Shown here piece by piece: positions 53,425 through 62,039 of a DNA stretch of 64,000 nucleotides. The stretch's first letter is position 1, and the number at the start of each line of letters is the position of its first letter. The translations under genes and the position numbers were made by a program. Below the pieces are notes generated by a model that did not search any database, was not told where the DNA came from, and worked only from the letters and a program-made list of their open reading frames with translations. This stretch comes from Bacillus cereus group sp. RP43 (GTDB lineage Bacteria > Bacillota > Bacilli > Bacillales > Bacillaceae_G), in the NCBI RefSeq assembly GCF_040459645.1, contig NZ_JARVHQ010000001.1, forward strand, positions 2,666,001 to 2,730,000. Reading direction: 5' to 3'.

Positions 53425-53940
53425 TTAATGTACTTCGGATAACTTTCTTTTTTTATAAATTACTAAAATTATAGATATTAATAAAGAAACCATTAAACTA
53501 ATCATTATTAATATAGAGTTCCACCATTGATTTTCTGCTATTCGATATAAAAGATTAAAATTAAAATTACTTTCACTGTTGGTCGGATTAAGGGATTCAG
53601 TTAAAAATATTGAAAGTGTAGTTTGTGAAATGAGGTACGTAATAAATGCGAAGAATATGCCAATTATGATTAATGTATTAGATTTTTTATTTACATTTTG
53701 AAGTTGTTTCATTTTCACTCGCAGATCAATTTCATTTATCTCCAAAAAGTCTTGAACAAATAATTGAGGCGTTCCTAGGTCATTTATACTTTCCTCACCA
53801 TGTTCACGACATTCTTGGATATGCTCTAAAATTTGTTGTTTAATATTTTCCCTTTCTTCTATACTTATATCGTATTGCTTTAATTCTTTAAGTACGTCAG
53901 TTAAAAATTGCTTTTCCTTACCGTTTAATTTATTCCTCAT
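53425..53940 (-). CDS. DUF1700/HAAS-type membrane partner of PadR
   Basis: 171 residues. The helical N-terminal HAAS-like part (KEKQFLTDVLKELKQYDISI EERENIKQQILEHIQECREH G, then LGTPQLFVQDFLEI) is followed by two membrane helices (about 90-112 and 140-160). Such genes usually follow padR and are thought to signal from the membrane to it. The ATG overlaps the padR stop (ATGA, 53937-53940), so the two are translationally coupled. Confidence 0.82.
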   Translation of the reverse strand: MRNKLNGKEKQFLTDVLKELKQYDISIEERENIKQQILEHIQECREHGEESINDLGTPQLFVQDFLEINEIDLRVKMKQLQNVNKKSNTLIIIGIFFAFITYLISQTTLSIFLTESLNPTNSESNFNFNLLYRIAENQWWNSILIMISLMVSLLISIILVIYKKRKLSEVH

Positions 53941-54278
53941 TTCAGAAGGTCTCCTTTCAAACCGCTTTTTAATAATGTTTGAATATCAGATTGCAATTCT
54001 AACCATTCATTAATTTTCTTCTCAAGACGTATTTTTCCGCTGTCATTAATTTCATAATAAATTCTAACTTTGCCACTGTCTGTTACTTCTTGATATGTAT
54101 TAACCCATTCTTGATTTTTCAGTTTAGTTAAAATGGGATAAATACTTCCTACTCCTTTCAATTTTAAATTATGTACTTCGAGTTCTTTCATAATTTCATA
54201 ACCATAACTTTTCTTTGTAGACAAAATAGACAATACACACATTTCTAAATTCCCTTTAATTAAACTTGTTCTGTCCAT
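53937..54278 (-). CDS. PadR-family transcriptional regulator
   Basis: A 113-residue winged-helix protein: MCVLSILSTKKSYGYEIMKE L (about 13-33) and GVGSIYPILTKLKNQEWVNT YQEVTDSGKVRIYYEINDSG (about 42-81), the typical PadR core. First gene of a three-gene operon with the HAAS-like membrane protein and the beta-lactamase-fold protein. A 51-bp near-perfect palindrome (54284-54334) starts 6 bp upstream of its ATG and is almost surely its autoregulatory operator. Confidence 0.92.
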   Translation of the reverse strand: MDRTSLIKGNLEMCVLSILSTKKSYGYEIMKELEVHNLKLKGVGSIYPILTKLKNQEWVNTYQEVTDSGKVRIYYEINDSGKIRLEKKINEWLELQSDIQTLLKSGLKGDLLK

Positions 54279-54283
54279 AGGAT

Positions 54284-54334
54284 AAATTTAACAGAAGTAT
54301 ATACTTCATTCAAGTATATATTTCTGTTAAATTT
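54284..54334. promoter_or_regulatory. Long palindrome, PadR autoregulatory operator
   Basis: Two 23-nt arms (54284-54306, 54312-54334) match in 22 of 23 positions around CATTC. The inner part, AGTATATACTT-CATTC-AAGTATATA, resembles known PadR-type operators. It overlaps where the padR promoter must lie. Confidence 0.7.
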
Positions 54335-54407
54335 TAAAAATCAGAAAAACTTCAGATTCTTTTCATCTAATCAGATATAGATATCCAGAGTTTTATTTAT
54401 CATCCCG

Positions 54408-54445
54408 AAAAAACATTTTTATACAATAATAATTATATAATAAAT
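54408..54445. repeat. Left copy of a 38-bp direct repeat flanking the UvrA-like gene
   Basis: It matches 57906-57943 at 33 of 38 positions (both begin AAAAAAC and share ATAATAATTA). The second copy lies upstream of the UvrA-like gene, so the pair brackets it together with a START-gene relic. Confidence 0.6.
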
Positions 54446-54600
54446 TATTATTATTAAAGCGTTAACACTCCATCTCACCGATGTAGCTTAGTAAAAACAT
54501 ATTTAATCATGTTTGCCCACCTGCTATATCTTTCAACTTATAATTTACAAATAAATTCTTTAAGTATTACAAGTGACTTTTTTTAAATCTTTCGTCAAAT
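54446..54600 (-). pseudogene. Decayed duplicate of the START-domain gene
   Basis: Plus-strand 54515-54534 matches 58079-58098 inside the START gene at 19 of 20 positions (CCTGCTATATCTTTC is shared), and a second shared block, AATTCTTTAAGTA, follows at the same order. On minus it translates as KEFI, then VERYSRWA, next to KEFIHELTDHTPKDIAGWHI of the intact protein. It is short of the intact gene by internal deletions and has no open frame. Confidence 0.6.
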
Positions 54601-54639
54601 TAAATTTAAATTTTAAAACCAACAAGTTCTTCTCCAAAC

Positions 54640-54675
54640 AAAAACTCACTTGCAAATTATTGCAAATGAGTTTTT
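54640..54675. terminator. UvrA-like gene terminator
   Basis: AAAAACTCACTTGCA with TGCAAATGAGTTTTT (one mismatch), 35 bp after the stop. Confidence 0.8.
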
Positions 54676-54709
54676 AATCACTTACTGACCACTATTTTTT
54701 ATTCTTAAT

Positions 54710-57700
54710 TTAATTATTTTTCTCAAGACATTCATAAACTGCCATCATTTCTCGCTTATTCAACTCACGAATTCGATTAAATATTAGAATGTCTGCAACA
54801 TCCTCAGTTCGTAAGCTTTCATCTACAACATCACTAACTTTTCCAGTTAACCATGTTTCTACGTCTATGTCATCGACGATTTCTTTACGTCCTTCATCGT
54901 TAATACCACTTGCATTACAAGTTACACACGGAATTGTTAATTTGAACACGCCGTCATGCAGGTTATCTTCTGTTATTACTTTCTTTCCGTTACAGAATGG
55001 ACATGGGTTACTTTTTTTAATTTTATTAATTTGGGTAATTAATTTTTTGTAACCAAATGCTTCATACACATATGTTAATTTTTTGTATTTTCCATTTGTG
55101 AAATACTTATCTATGATAGTTTCTCTTGTTTCATTGATATTTTGGAAATCACAAATAGTCACCTTATTATGATTGCTGATTGATTCGACATTACCTTTAA
55201 TTTCGCCCCAGAATGGTAATACATTTTGTAATACCATTTCATAGTTTGAAAAGCTTGCTTGTTCTAATTCAAACATTTTCAGTGCAACTTGTGTTTCTCT
55301 AGGTAGTAACGAAACGTCTTCTGTTAAAATCATCTCGTCACCTAAAATGGATTTTAATTTAACGAGTGCAGGTAAATCACCTACTATTTTTAATACTACT
55401 TCAAGCGGCTGATTGATAATTTCACGAACATCTTTATCTCCAAACTTAAGCGATTTATGGTGGTTTAATACAGTCCCCTCACAAATTGGACATGTCATCA
55501 TTTCTTTAGAAGTCTTAATATCTTCTTTAATAGCTGCTTTTGAAATAACAATATACCCGCCAATAATTGTATTAAATCCTACCCATGTTCTACGTGTCTT
55601 TCCTTTCTTATCATAAAAGGACTTATCAAAATAGCCGTACCAAAATGTATGTTTCTCTTCCTCAGACATATCATTATAGCTCTTCGTCAAATCGTGACCT
55701 AACTCATTTTTAATTTCTTCAAATAGAAATTCTATTTTTTCATATTGATAAAACTTTAATACTTTCATGATTTCCGGATAGAATAGACCATCCCAAAATG
55801 GAATATTTTTATCTTGAATTACAATTTCCTTATCAAAGATTTCTATCTTAAGACGTCCTGAACATGATGGGCAATGATTATCCTGAGAATAGAAATCGAA
55901 ACTTCTCGTATCTTTATTAGTCGGATGAGCAGCTACAATATGATTGATCAATCCACCAATTTCATATAAGAAACTATATTGACTATACAAATGTCTTTCG
56001 AGATCAATAGCAACAACCGGTGCAATTGTATCAGATTCGTATTCACCGTAAATTAAACGAGCCATTGATGACAAGCTTTTTAATATTCCACCCTTGTAGA
56101 TGTTTTCTGCATTTTTAAAATAATCAATATGATTTTCTTCTAAGTAGTTAATTCCATTTTGTTGATTCAGAGTTGAAGAAATTTGTAATGGAGTAACTTC
56201 ATCCATATCATTTTTTTGACGATAATACTCATCATGACTCACAACATCAAGATGTTCTACAGATTCAAGCTGTCTTTTCCCAAAATCAACGATATAATCA
56301 GAGCTTTCAAGCATGTAACTATTATGTTCAATCATTACGATAGAGACTGATTCATCTTGTAAAATCCCCCTGACACTATCGATAAATTGATTTAATATAT
56401 TTTGTGATAAACCTTTTGAAGGCTCGTCAAAAATAAATAGTGTATGTGGGTTTCTTGATTTTGCAAATAGCTCCGAAACTAAATGAAGACATTGAAATTC
56501 ACCAGTTGATAATGTTTGTGTTTTTCGTTCTAATGTCAAATAACCAAGTCCAAGTTTGATTAATAGACTCAAACGTTTATAAGCGATATCTTCATTAGGA
56601 AGTTCATCAATGATATCCTCAATCGAGCGTTCAAAAATATCATCTATATCTTCACTATATTTAGTAAGTTTCTTTTTAATATCAAGAAAAGTCGCAACGG
56701 TTGATCGACTTGTAATTGATTGATTTCGATCTTGTCCTACCATAACTAGTTTATCTTTTGGATATCGTGTCAGGAAATCTTTGGATATGCATTCATTAAC
56801 AAGTGTTGATTTACCACATCCAGATTCACCTGTAACAGTTACAAGTCTATTCTTAGGAATCTGAAATTCAATCATTTGGATGTTACGGCAATATAAATCA
56901 TGGAATGCATAATATTCTGTTGGTATTTCATGATTTACTTCCCAAATTATTGGCTCTGGCCTTGGTGATTCTTCAACAATTGTTCCACCATATTTCCCGC
57001 TACCTGGCCCAAAGAACAATTGCTCATCAGTTGTATCAAGTACTGTGTCTGAATGATCAATAAGCCAAATTTGATTCCTACATCCTAATTGTTTAATCTC
57101 TTCTAAAATTTTCAATAGTGTTTTATGATCAAGCCCTACTGAAATTTCATCAATAATGATTACAGTATTTTCACTTACTGCCATAAATTCTGCCAAGTAC
57201 AGTCGTGTAATTTCTCCACCTGACAATGTACCCATAATCCGATTTAATGTTAAATAACCAATATTCATATTAACAATGTTTTGAAGAATATGTTGTTTCG
57301 CTTCACTAATATTTAAAACTGCGGCTAACGAAAGAATAGATTCTACACTTAAATCATTAATATCTGAAATTGTATGTGGTTTATACAGTAATTCAATTGT
57401 ATATTGTTCAATTTCTTTACTATATCTTCTTCCTTCGCATTTTTTACACTCAATATTTTTAGTAGTGCCGCGTCCTTTACAACCAGGACACCAACCTAAC
57501 TGGTTATTGAATGAAAAGACCTCAGGAGAAAGATTATATTTTTCAGCAAGCTTTTCACGTATCTCTTTAAAAACACCTGTATGAGTACCAATCGTTGAAC
57601 GTGGATTAGAAGAAATAGACGATTTCCCTAGAAAAAGTACTAAAGGCATTTCTTCCATCTTAATAGCACTGAAATTAGTTTCCATAATATTAGGAAATAA

Positions 57701-57880
57701 ATACTGATATTCAGCCTTTGGTAATAAGGAAACAAGGCGCTTCTTGGATTCTTCACCAATTGTTTGACAAAAAGTTGTTTTACCAGATCCAGACAATCCA
57801 GCAATTCCAAATGATTGATTTACCGGTATTTCTGTGTCTAATTTATTTATATTGTTCGCAATTAATTGATTTACTTTCAT
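54710..57880 (-). CDS. UvrA-family tandem ABC ATPase with long zinc-motif C-terminal extension
   Basis: 1056 residues. First ABC half: P-loop AGLSGSGKTT (about 27), zinc-type CPGC...CKKC (about 130-150), signature MGTLSGGEITRL (about 217), Walker B VIIIDEISVGLD. Second half: P-loop TGESGCGKST (about 350), signature TQTLSTGEFQCL (about 455), Walker B TLFIFDEPSKGLS. After about residue 560 comes an extension of nearly 500 residues with CPSC (about 670), CPIC (about 797) and CPFC...CVTC (about 965-990) pairs. Normal UvrA is about 940 residues with zinc modules inside the ABC halves, so the order here is rearranged. It probably binds nucleic acid or protects against a DNA-damaging compound; the housekeeping UvrA role is unlikely. 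AGAGG precedes ATG 57880. The START gene lies upstream on the same strand. Confidence 0.85.
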   Translation of the reverse strand: MKVNQLIANNINKLDTEIPVNQSFGIAGLSGSGKTTFCQTIGEESKKRLVSLLPKAEYQYLFPNIMETNFSAIKMEEMPLVLFLGKSSISSNPRSTIGTHTGVFKEIREKLAEKYNLSPEVFSFNNQLGWCPGCKGRGTTKNIECKKCEGRRYSKEIEQYTIELLYKPHTISDINDLSVESILSLAAVLNISEAKQHILQNIVNMNIGYLTLNRIMGTLSGGEITRLYLAEFMAVSENTVIIIDEISVGLDHKTLLKILEEIKQLGCRNQIWLIDHSDTVLDTTDEQLFFGPGSGKYGGTIVEESPRPEPIIWEVNHEIPTEYYAFHDLYCRNIQMIEFQIPKNRLVTVTGESGCGKSTLVNECISKDFLTRYPKDKLVMVGQDRNQSITSRSTVATFLDIKKKLTKYSEDIDDIFERSIEDIIDELPNEDIAYKRLSLLIKLGLGYLTLERKTQTLSTGEFQCLHLVSELFAKSRNPHTLFIFDEPSKGLSQNILNQFIDSVRGILQDESVSIVMIEHNSYMLESSDYIVDFGKRQLESVEHLDVVSHDEYYRQKNDMDEVTPLQISSTLNQQNGINYLEENHIDYFKNAENIYKGGILKSLSSMARLIYGEYESDTIAPVVAIDLERHLYSQYSFLYEIGGLINHIVAAHPTNKDTRSFDFYSQDNHCPSCSGRLKIEIFDKEIVIQDKNIPFWDGLFYPEIMKVLKFYQYEKIEFLFEEIKNELGHDLTKSYNDMSEEEKHTFWYGYFDKSFYDKKGKTRRTWVGFNTIIGGYIVISKAAIKEDIKTSKEMMTCPICEGTVLNHHKSLKFGDKDVREIINQPLEVVLKIVGDLPALVKLKSILGDEMILTEDVSLLPRETQVALKMFELEQASFSNYEMVLQNVLPFWGEIKGNVESISNHNKVTICDFQNINETRETIIDKYFTNGKYKKLTYVYEAFGYKKLITQINKIKKSNPCPFCNGKKVITEDNLHDGVFKLTIPCVTCNASGINDEGRKEIVDDIDVETWLTGKVSDVVDESLRTEDVADILIFNRIRELNKREMMAVYECLEKNN

Positions 57881-57905
57881 ATTAACCTCTATTCTTATTG
57901 TTTTT

Positions 57906-57943
57906 AAAAAACGTTTTTATAAGATAATAATTACACAATAAAT
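57906..57943. repeat. Right copy of the 38-bp direct repeat flanking the UvrA-like gene
   Basis: Begins AAAAAACGTTTTTATAAG. It partners 54408-54445. It lies between the START gene stop and the UvrA-like start. Confidence 0.6.
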
Positions 57944-57956
57944 ATCAATTATATAA

Positions 57957-58439
57957 TCAATATCCTTTCAACTCATCGGTCTTAACCTTATATTTGTCAA
58001 ACCAATATTCCCAATCATCTTTTGAAAATTCTTTTGCTTCCCCTTCTAAAACTGAAGAAAAAAGATCTAAACAAATATGCCAACCTGCTATATCTTTCGG
58101 AGTATGATCTGTTAATTCATGAATGAATTCTTTAAGTAATAATAGGGATCCATTTTCTTTTTTATGTATTTCAAATCGGACACGATCTTTATTCCATGTG
58201 AATTCTAAAACTGAATTCATTTGACATTCTAAGATATCAATATTTATAAATGTACCATCCATCATATCAAATTTTATAATTCCACCTGTCTTAAGGTCTT
58301 CTATTTGTAAGTTAGACATCCACTTTTTAAGCTTGCTGTTTTCAGTTAAAACAGACCAAACTTCCTCTATTATATAAGGAAATTGGCGTTCAAATTTTAT
58401 AATATAGCCATCAGTTTGTTTCTCTATTTGAGCTAACAT
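57957..58439 (-). CDS. START/AHSA1 (SRPBCC)-family protein
   Basis: 160 residues of the helix-grip fold: IIKFERQFPYIIEEVWSVLT ENSKLKKWM (about 13), GGIIKFDM and LEFTWNKDRVRFEIHKKENG (about 78-100), and the family ending KDIAGWHICLDLFSSVLEG (about 115). Members bind hydrophobic ligands or act as Hsp90 co-chaperone-like proteins. Function here is unknown. It is transcribed toward the UvrA-like gene, about 75 bp away. A decayed duplicate lies at 54446-54600. Confidence 0.86.
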   Translation of the reverse strand: MLAQIEKQTDGYIIKFERQFPYIIEEVWSVLTENSKLKKWMSNLQIEDLKTGGIIKFDMMDGTFINIDILECQMNSVLEFTWNKDRVRFEIHKKENGSLLLLKEFIHELTDHTPKDIAGWHICLDLFSSVLEGEAKEFSKDDWEYWFDKYKVKTDELKGY

Positions 58440-58880
58440 ATTTATTGCCCCCCACTCTCATGTAGAATGTATGTTCTTGTTTTATTTTACACGAATTTAT
58501 GTATAAAAGAAATCTCTATGGCAATGAAATATTAATTTAATGTGTGAATGGTAATTTGAACATTGATTTATTATATATTCTCCCCATATGTTTATTACCA
58601 TAGGCGTACCTCAACATTTTCACAAAAAAAATCAACATGAGAAAACGTTGTTTTATTTACTTCATATGATATTTCCATTAAATATTTGCAAGCAATTTCC
58701 TTTAAGATAAATGTTGTTAATAAGAGCTAATATAGTATTCAAATCAAGTTATGTAATGTTCAAAATCACTTATTATGTATGTCTAATTCCTTGCTAAACG
58801 TAGGTTTACAAAACAAATAAAAAAAGCCGCATTTGCGACTCATGAACTGATAGAACTAACACCTATTTTAGGTGAATGAC
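58440..58880. other. Intergenic region upstream of the START gene
   Basis: 441 bp. Apart from the terminator of the next gene (58817-58842) and a weak AT-rich stem near 58625-58655, nothing was recognised. The START/UvrA promoter must lie at its left end. Confidence 0.5.
58817..58842 (-). terminator. Terminator of the methyltransferase gene
   Basis: On minus, AGTCGC-AAAT-GCGGCT (one G-T pair) then seven T, 40 bp after the stop. Confidence 0.65.
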
Positions 58881-59441
58881 TTACCTTTTAATCGCGTCAA
58901 CAATTAGCGATGGAAAACCAAGTTTATCGCCTCTATTTCTAGAATCATACCTTTTCGAACGGAAAATAACGCCGTCATTCGCATCCCATTCTGTGTAATA
59001 AAATTGACCATTTTCATCACAATATTCAAGTAAAACTACCTCAAATCCAGCAATTTCAAACATTTTCGTTAATGTTTTATAATTATGTACGATTTTATGG
59101 CTTGCAGCTGGGTGGTCTTTCGGGCCAGGGCCGCCTATTTGAACTATATTTTGGTAGGTTTCCTCTCGGAAAAATGCATCAGGAACTCCGCACCGAATAT
59201 GACCTGATGGCTTTAAAAATTTATAACAAATTTCAGCTGCTTTTACACCTTCTTCAAAAGTAAGATGTTCCCATACATGCTCAGCTAAAATAGCTGAAAT
59301 GGAATTGTATTCAAATCTTTCTTCCCAAGTGGTATTGTCTAGTAAATTAAGTTCATCTTCTTGCGTTTGAACCCAACCTGGATTATTATTAAATACTCCA
59401 GCTCCGACTACTACTTTAATTTCGTCTTGCTTAATTGCCAT
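58881..59441 (-). CDS. SAM-dependent methyltransferase, short class I type
   Basis: 186 residues. The N-terminal part reads VVVGAGVFNNNPGWVQTQED ELNLL, with a VxxGAG motif I variant. A conserved AEHVWEHLTFEEGVKAAEIC YKFLKPSGHIRCGVPD (about 55-90) is typical of predicted SAM-dependent methyltransferases that act on sugars or nucleotides. ATG 59441 follows AGGTG by about 7 bp. The GTG reading at 59450 overlaps it. Substrate unknown. Confidence 0.82.
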   Translation of the reverse strand: MAIKQDEIKVVVGAGVFNNNPGWVQTQEDELNLLDNTTWEERFEYNSISAILAEHVWEHLTFEEGVKAAEICYKFLKPSGHIRCGVPDAFFREETYQNIVQIGGPGPKDHPAASHKIVHNYKTLTKMFEIAGFEVVLLEYCDENGQFYYTEWDANDGVIFRSKRYDSRNRGDKLGFPSLIVDAIKR

Positions 59442-59605
59442 CACTTTCACCTCATAAATCTTTTAACGTATTAATATATTCTATGTTTACTATATATTTT
59501 CCTTCTTCAACTAAAGTGCCAGTTAGCTCAATAAGATAGATAACAAAACTTCTGTTGTTTTTACTTATCCTCCCACATACAGTAAAAACGTTTATAGTAC
59601 AAAAT

Positions 59606-59638
59606 AAAAAGCGAATAGAATAATTCCTTCCGCTTTTT
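59606..59638 (-). terminator. Terminator of the GNAT gene
   Basis: On minus, AAAAAGCG...CGCTTTTTATTTT with a 15-nt loop. It overlaps the last bases of the GNAT stop region. Confidence 0.65.
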
Positions 59639-60488
59639 ATAGCAATAAATACATTTCATATTGTGCTAAAGAATTCTTTTCAAATCTAGATTTCTTTAAA
59701 AACCCTTCCAGTAAATAGTTGTTTGGAAACCCAATTGATAAACTTGATAACTTTAATTCTTCACTTGCTATCTGTAATAATTTCGTCCCAACACCGATAT
59801 TTCTATAGTCTTTGTCTACAAATATAAAGCTAATTTTCCCTTGTTCATTTACACATATAGAGCCTTTTAAATCAGTATCAACATATGCACCGTAAAATAT
59901 ATTATTTGTTTTTTCGATATAATCCATATCATTTTGCCAATTTATATGGAAGTTAAGCCATTTCTGAATTTCAACTTTAAATGTTGGAAATTCTAATTGT
60001 TTTACTTCAATATTTTTATTACCTTTATTCATTATTTTCATTAAATCATTTAAATTATAATAAGAAAGATCATATACCTTTTCATAACCTAATTTGTTAT
60101 AAAAATGAATTGCCCGATCGTTTCCTACAATAACTTCAAGAAAAAGTTGCTTACATCTATTTTGTATCGCTTCTTCTTTATGTAGCTCAAATAACTTTTG
60201 ACTTACACCAATGCCGCGATACTCTGGATGAACGGCTAATGTTCCGCAGCGCATTGTTTTTATACTTTCATATACCTTAATACCACCAAGTATTACACCA
60301 ACACATTTGTCACCGTCTAAAGCAAGAAAGGAGTGTTCTAGCGAATTCCCTTCTGGCCCAAAAAATCTTTTAATAAAATCTTCTTTTGAAACTTCCATTT
60401 TAATAATATAATCTAAAAATCCATCCTTAAACGCTTCATACACTACGTCTATACTTACTTCATTACACCTCTTGTATTGAATAATCAT
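59637..60488 (-). CDS. Tandem-GNAT acetyltransferase
   Basis: 283 residues with two GNAT modules. The first (about 1-145) has motif A LAVHPEYRGIGVSQKLFELH (about 86) and motif B AIHFYNKLGYEKVYDL. The second (about 150-283) has FVDKDYRNIGVGTKLLQIAS (about 228). Tandem GNATs act on small amines or aminoglycosides, or one half is structural. ATG 60488. It lies 27 bp after the methyltransferase gene at 60516, and the two form an operon. Confidence 0.87.
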   Translation of the reverse strand: MIIQYKRCNEVSIDVVYEAFKDGFLDYIIKMEVSKEDFIKRFFGPEGNSLEHSFLALDGDKCVGVILGGIKVYESIKTMRCGTLAVHPEYRGIGVSQKLFELHKEEAIQNRCKQLFLEVIVGNDRAIHFYNKLGYEKVYDLSYYNLNDLMKIMNKGNKNIEVKQLEFPTFKVEIQKWLNFHINWQNDMDYIEKTNNIFYGAYVDTDLKGSICVNEQGKISFIFVDKDYRNIGVGTKLLQIASEELKLSSLSIGFPNNYLLEGFLKKSRFEKNSLAQYEMYLLL

Positions 60489-60515
60489 AAAAGTATAACC
60501 CTCCGCATTGACATG

Positions 60516-61256
60516 TTATATACTGCATTCAAATACATGAAATGAATTACCTTCACCATACCCATCCTTTATTTCATGAACAACAATTTGATTAAATCCA
60601 TTAGTAATAAGTATATTTTCAAATTCTTTTAAATCATATAGTCTTATAGGAAAATCCATAACCTCAGTTTCTACTATTTTCTCATCATGAATGATTTCAT
60701 ATTTTAATTTAATATTTAAAAGCTTTTGCGCCTCATCATATGATACTTTTCTATATTCAACAATTAATTCATTGTTAATTTCTTTTCTATTTGTCTCTAT
60801 CCAATCTAGAATTTGTTCTGTTTCACTTCCGCCTTGTACAACAGTAAGAAGTAATTTTCCATTTTCCTTTAAGTTGTTTTTCATATTTTTAAGACTAATG
60901 TCTACTAAATTATTTGGTAAAAGTGAAAATGAACCTATAGGAATCATAATAAGATCGTATTTTTTATCACTATAGTATTTTTCTATTCTTCCTTGTGACA
61001 CAACCGGTTTTAAGTTTAATTTTTCTGCTTTATCTTTACAAACTTTAAGCATATCTTTCGAAATATCGAACCCTTCTATATTCACACCATTTTGCATAAA
61101 GGGAATTAACATTCTACCATTTCCGCACATTGGTTCTAGCACTTGTATATTTTTATCTTTTGCAAAAGAAAGATAAAAATCCAATTCTTTTCCGGCTGCA
61201 ATTGATTTATCACTTTCATATATCTTTGTACAAAGTTCTCCATAATACGTATGCAA
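60516..61256 (-). CDS. Class I SAM-dependent methyltransferase
   Basis: 246 residues. Motif I is VLEPMCGNGRMLIPFMQNG (about 38), motif II EGFDISKDMLKVCKDKA (about 60), motif IV KYDLIMIPIGSFSLLPN (about 97) and motif VI LKENGKLLLTVVQGG (about 128). Start TTG 61256 is supported by GAGGTG 8 bp upstream. Co-directional with the tandem GNAT gene. Substrate unknown. Confidence 0.88.
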   Translation of the reverse strand: MHTYYGELCTKIYESDKSIAAGKELDFYLSFAKDKNIQVLEPMCGNGRMLIPFMQNGVNIEGFDISKDMLKVCKDKAEKLNLKPVVSQGRIEKYYSDKKYDLIMIPIGSFSLLPNNLVDISLKNMKNNLKENGKLLLTVVQGGSETEQILDWIETNRKEINNELIVEYRKVSYDEAQKLLNIKLKYEIIHDEKIVETEVMDFPIRLYDLKEFENILITNGFNQIVVHEIKDGYGEGNSFHVFECSI

Positions 61257-61304
61257 TTATAATTCACCTCTTAATTTGAAATGAGTGGGATATTCCCCCT
61301 CTTG

Positions 61305-62015
61305 TTATCTATTGTTAACTACAGTAATCTCATAAACACGTAAAAAAGTAATTAAATGCTCACATGCTCGTTCACATGCTAACATTTTAAAAACCTTTTG
61401 TTCTTCTTTCGTTTTGTCATTCGCTTGATCTGAGGCAGCTTTTAAACATAGGAATGGTTTTTTATTTACATGACATACATAAGCAAATGCTGCCACTTCT
61501 TGATCAACGGCCAAAGCACCGTATACAGTATGTAGTAAATATCTCATTTCTGAACTTCGAATACGTTGATCTCCAGATAGAAATGTACCAAAATGGACCG
61601 GGTCATACGAACGCAATTTCTTCATCCGTTTTACAAGTGATTTAGTTGTTTCAATGGGTGCTGTTCTACCATCATATAGATTAAAACTATCTTCTCCTGA
61701 TCCAGCCGCTGTAACATCATGCTGCAAAGTATTAAGAGCTACAACAATGTGTCCATTTTTCACCTTATCTGATAAACTCCCGCAAATTCCTGTCATAAAT
61801 AACTGGTCTGGCTGGAATTCACTTATTAATAGTTGTACACAACTAGCACAACTTACTTTACCGACACCAGTTACAACTGAAATAACTTCTAATTCATTAA
61901 TAGAATGAAAATGAAATTCCCAAGCTGCTATTTTTTCTATACGCTCACTTGGATAATGTTGATGCAAATACGTAAGCTCTGGTTCCCATGCAGATACAAT
62001 TGCGATCCTTTTCAT
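61305..62015 (-). CDS. MTA/SAH nucleosidase-like phosphorylase-fold protein
   Basis: 236 residues of the PNP/UDP phosphorylase fold: IVSAWEPELTYL (start strand), VTGVGKVSCASCVQLLISEF QPDQLFMTGICGSL (about 50-85), the substrate region ALAVDQEVAAFAYVCHVNKK PFLCLKAASDQAN (about 165-200), where the catalytic Asp of S-D-x-A is intact. The purine/MTA-recognition Glu appears in DQEVAA. It probably hydrolyses or phosphorolyses a nucleoside. The exact substrate is uncertain. ATG 62015 or GTG 62027: AGGAGG is 14 and 2 bp away respectively, neither ideal. Confidence 0.83.
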   Translation of the reverse strand: MKRIAIVSAWEPELTYLHQHYPSERIEKIAAWEFHFHSINELEVISVVTGVGKVSCASCVQLLISEFQPDQLFMTGICGSLSDKVKNGHIVVALNTLQHDVTAAGSGEDSFNLYDGRTAPIETTKSLVKRMKKLRSYDPVHFGTFLSGDQRIRSSEMRYLLHTVYGALAVDQEVAAFAYVCHVNKKPFLCLKAASDQANDKTKEEQKVFKMLACERACEHLITFLRVYEITVVNNR

Positions 62016-62039
62016 TACACACTTCACTTCCTCCTATTT

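Larger units (their letters stand above)
54279..54709. other. Intergenic region with operator, direct repeat and decayed START gene
   Basis: 431 bp upstream of padR. From left to right: the PadR operator (54284-54334), a 38-bp block (54408-54445) repeated with 33 of 38 matches at 57906-57943, a degenerate copy of the START-domain gene (about 54515-54590) and the UvrA-like terminator (54640-54675). Confidence 0.65.
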
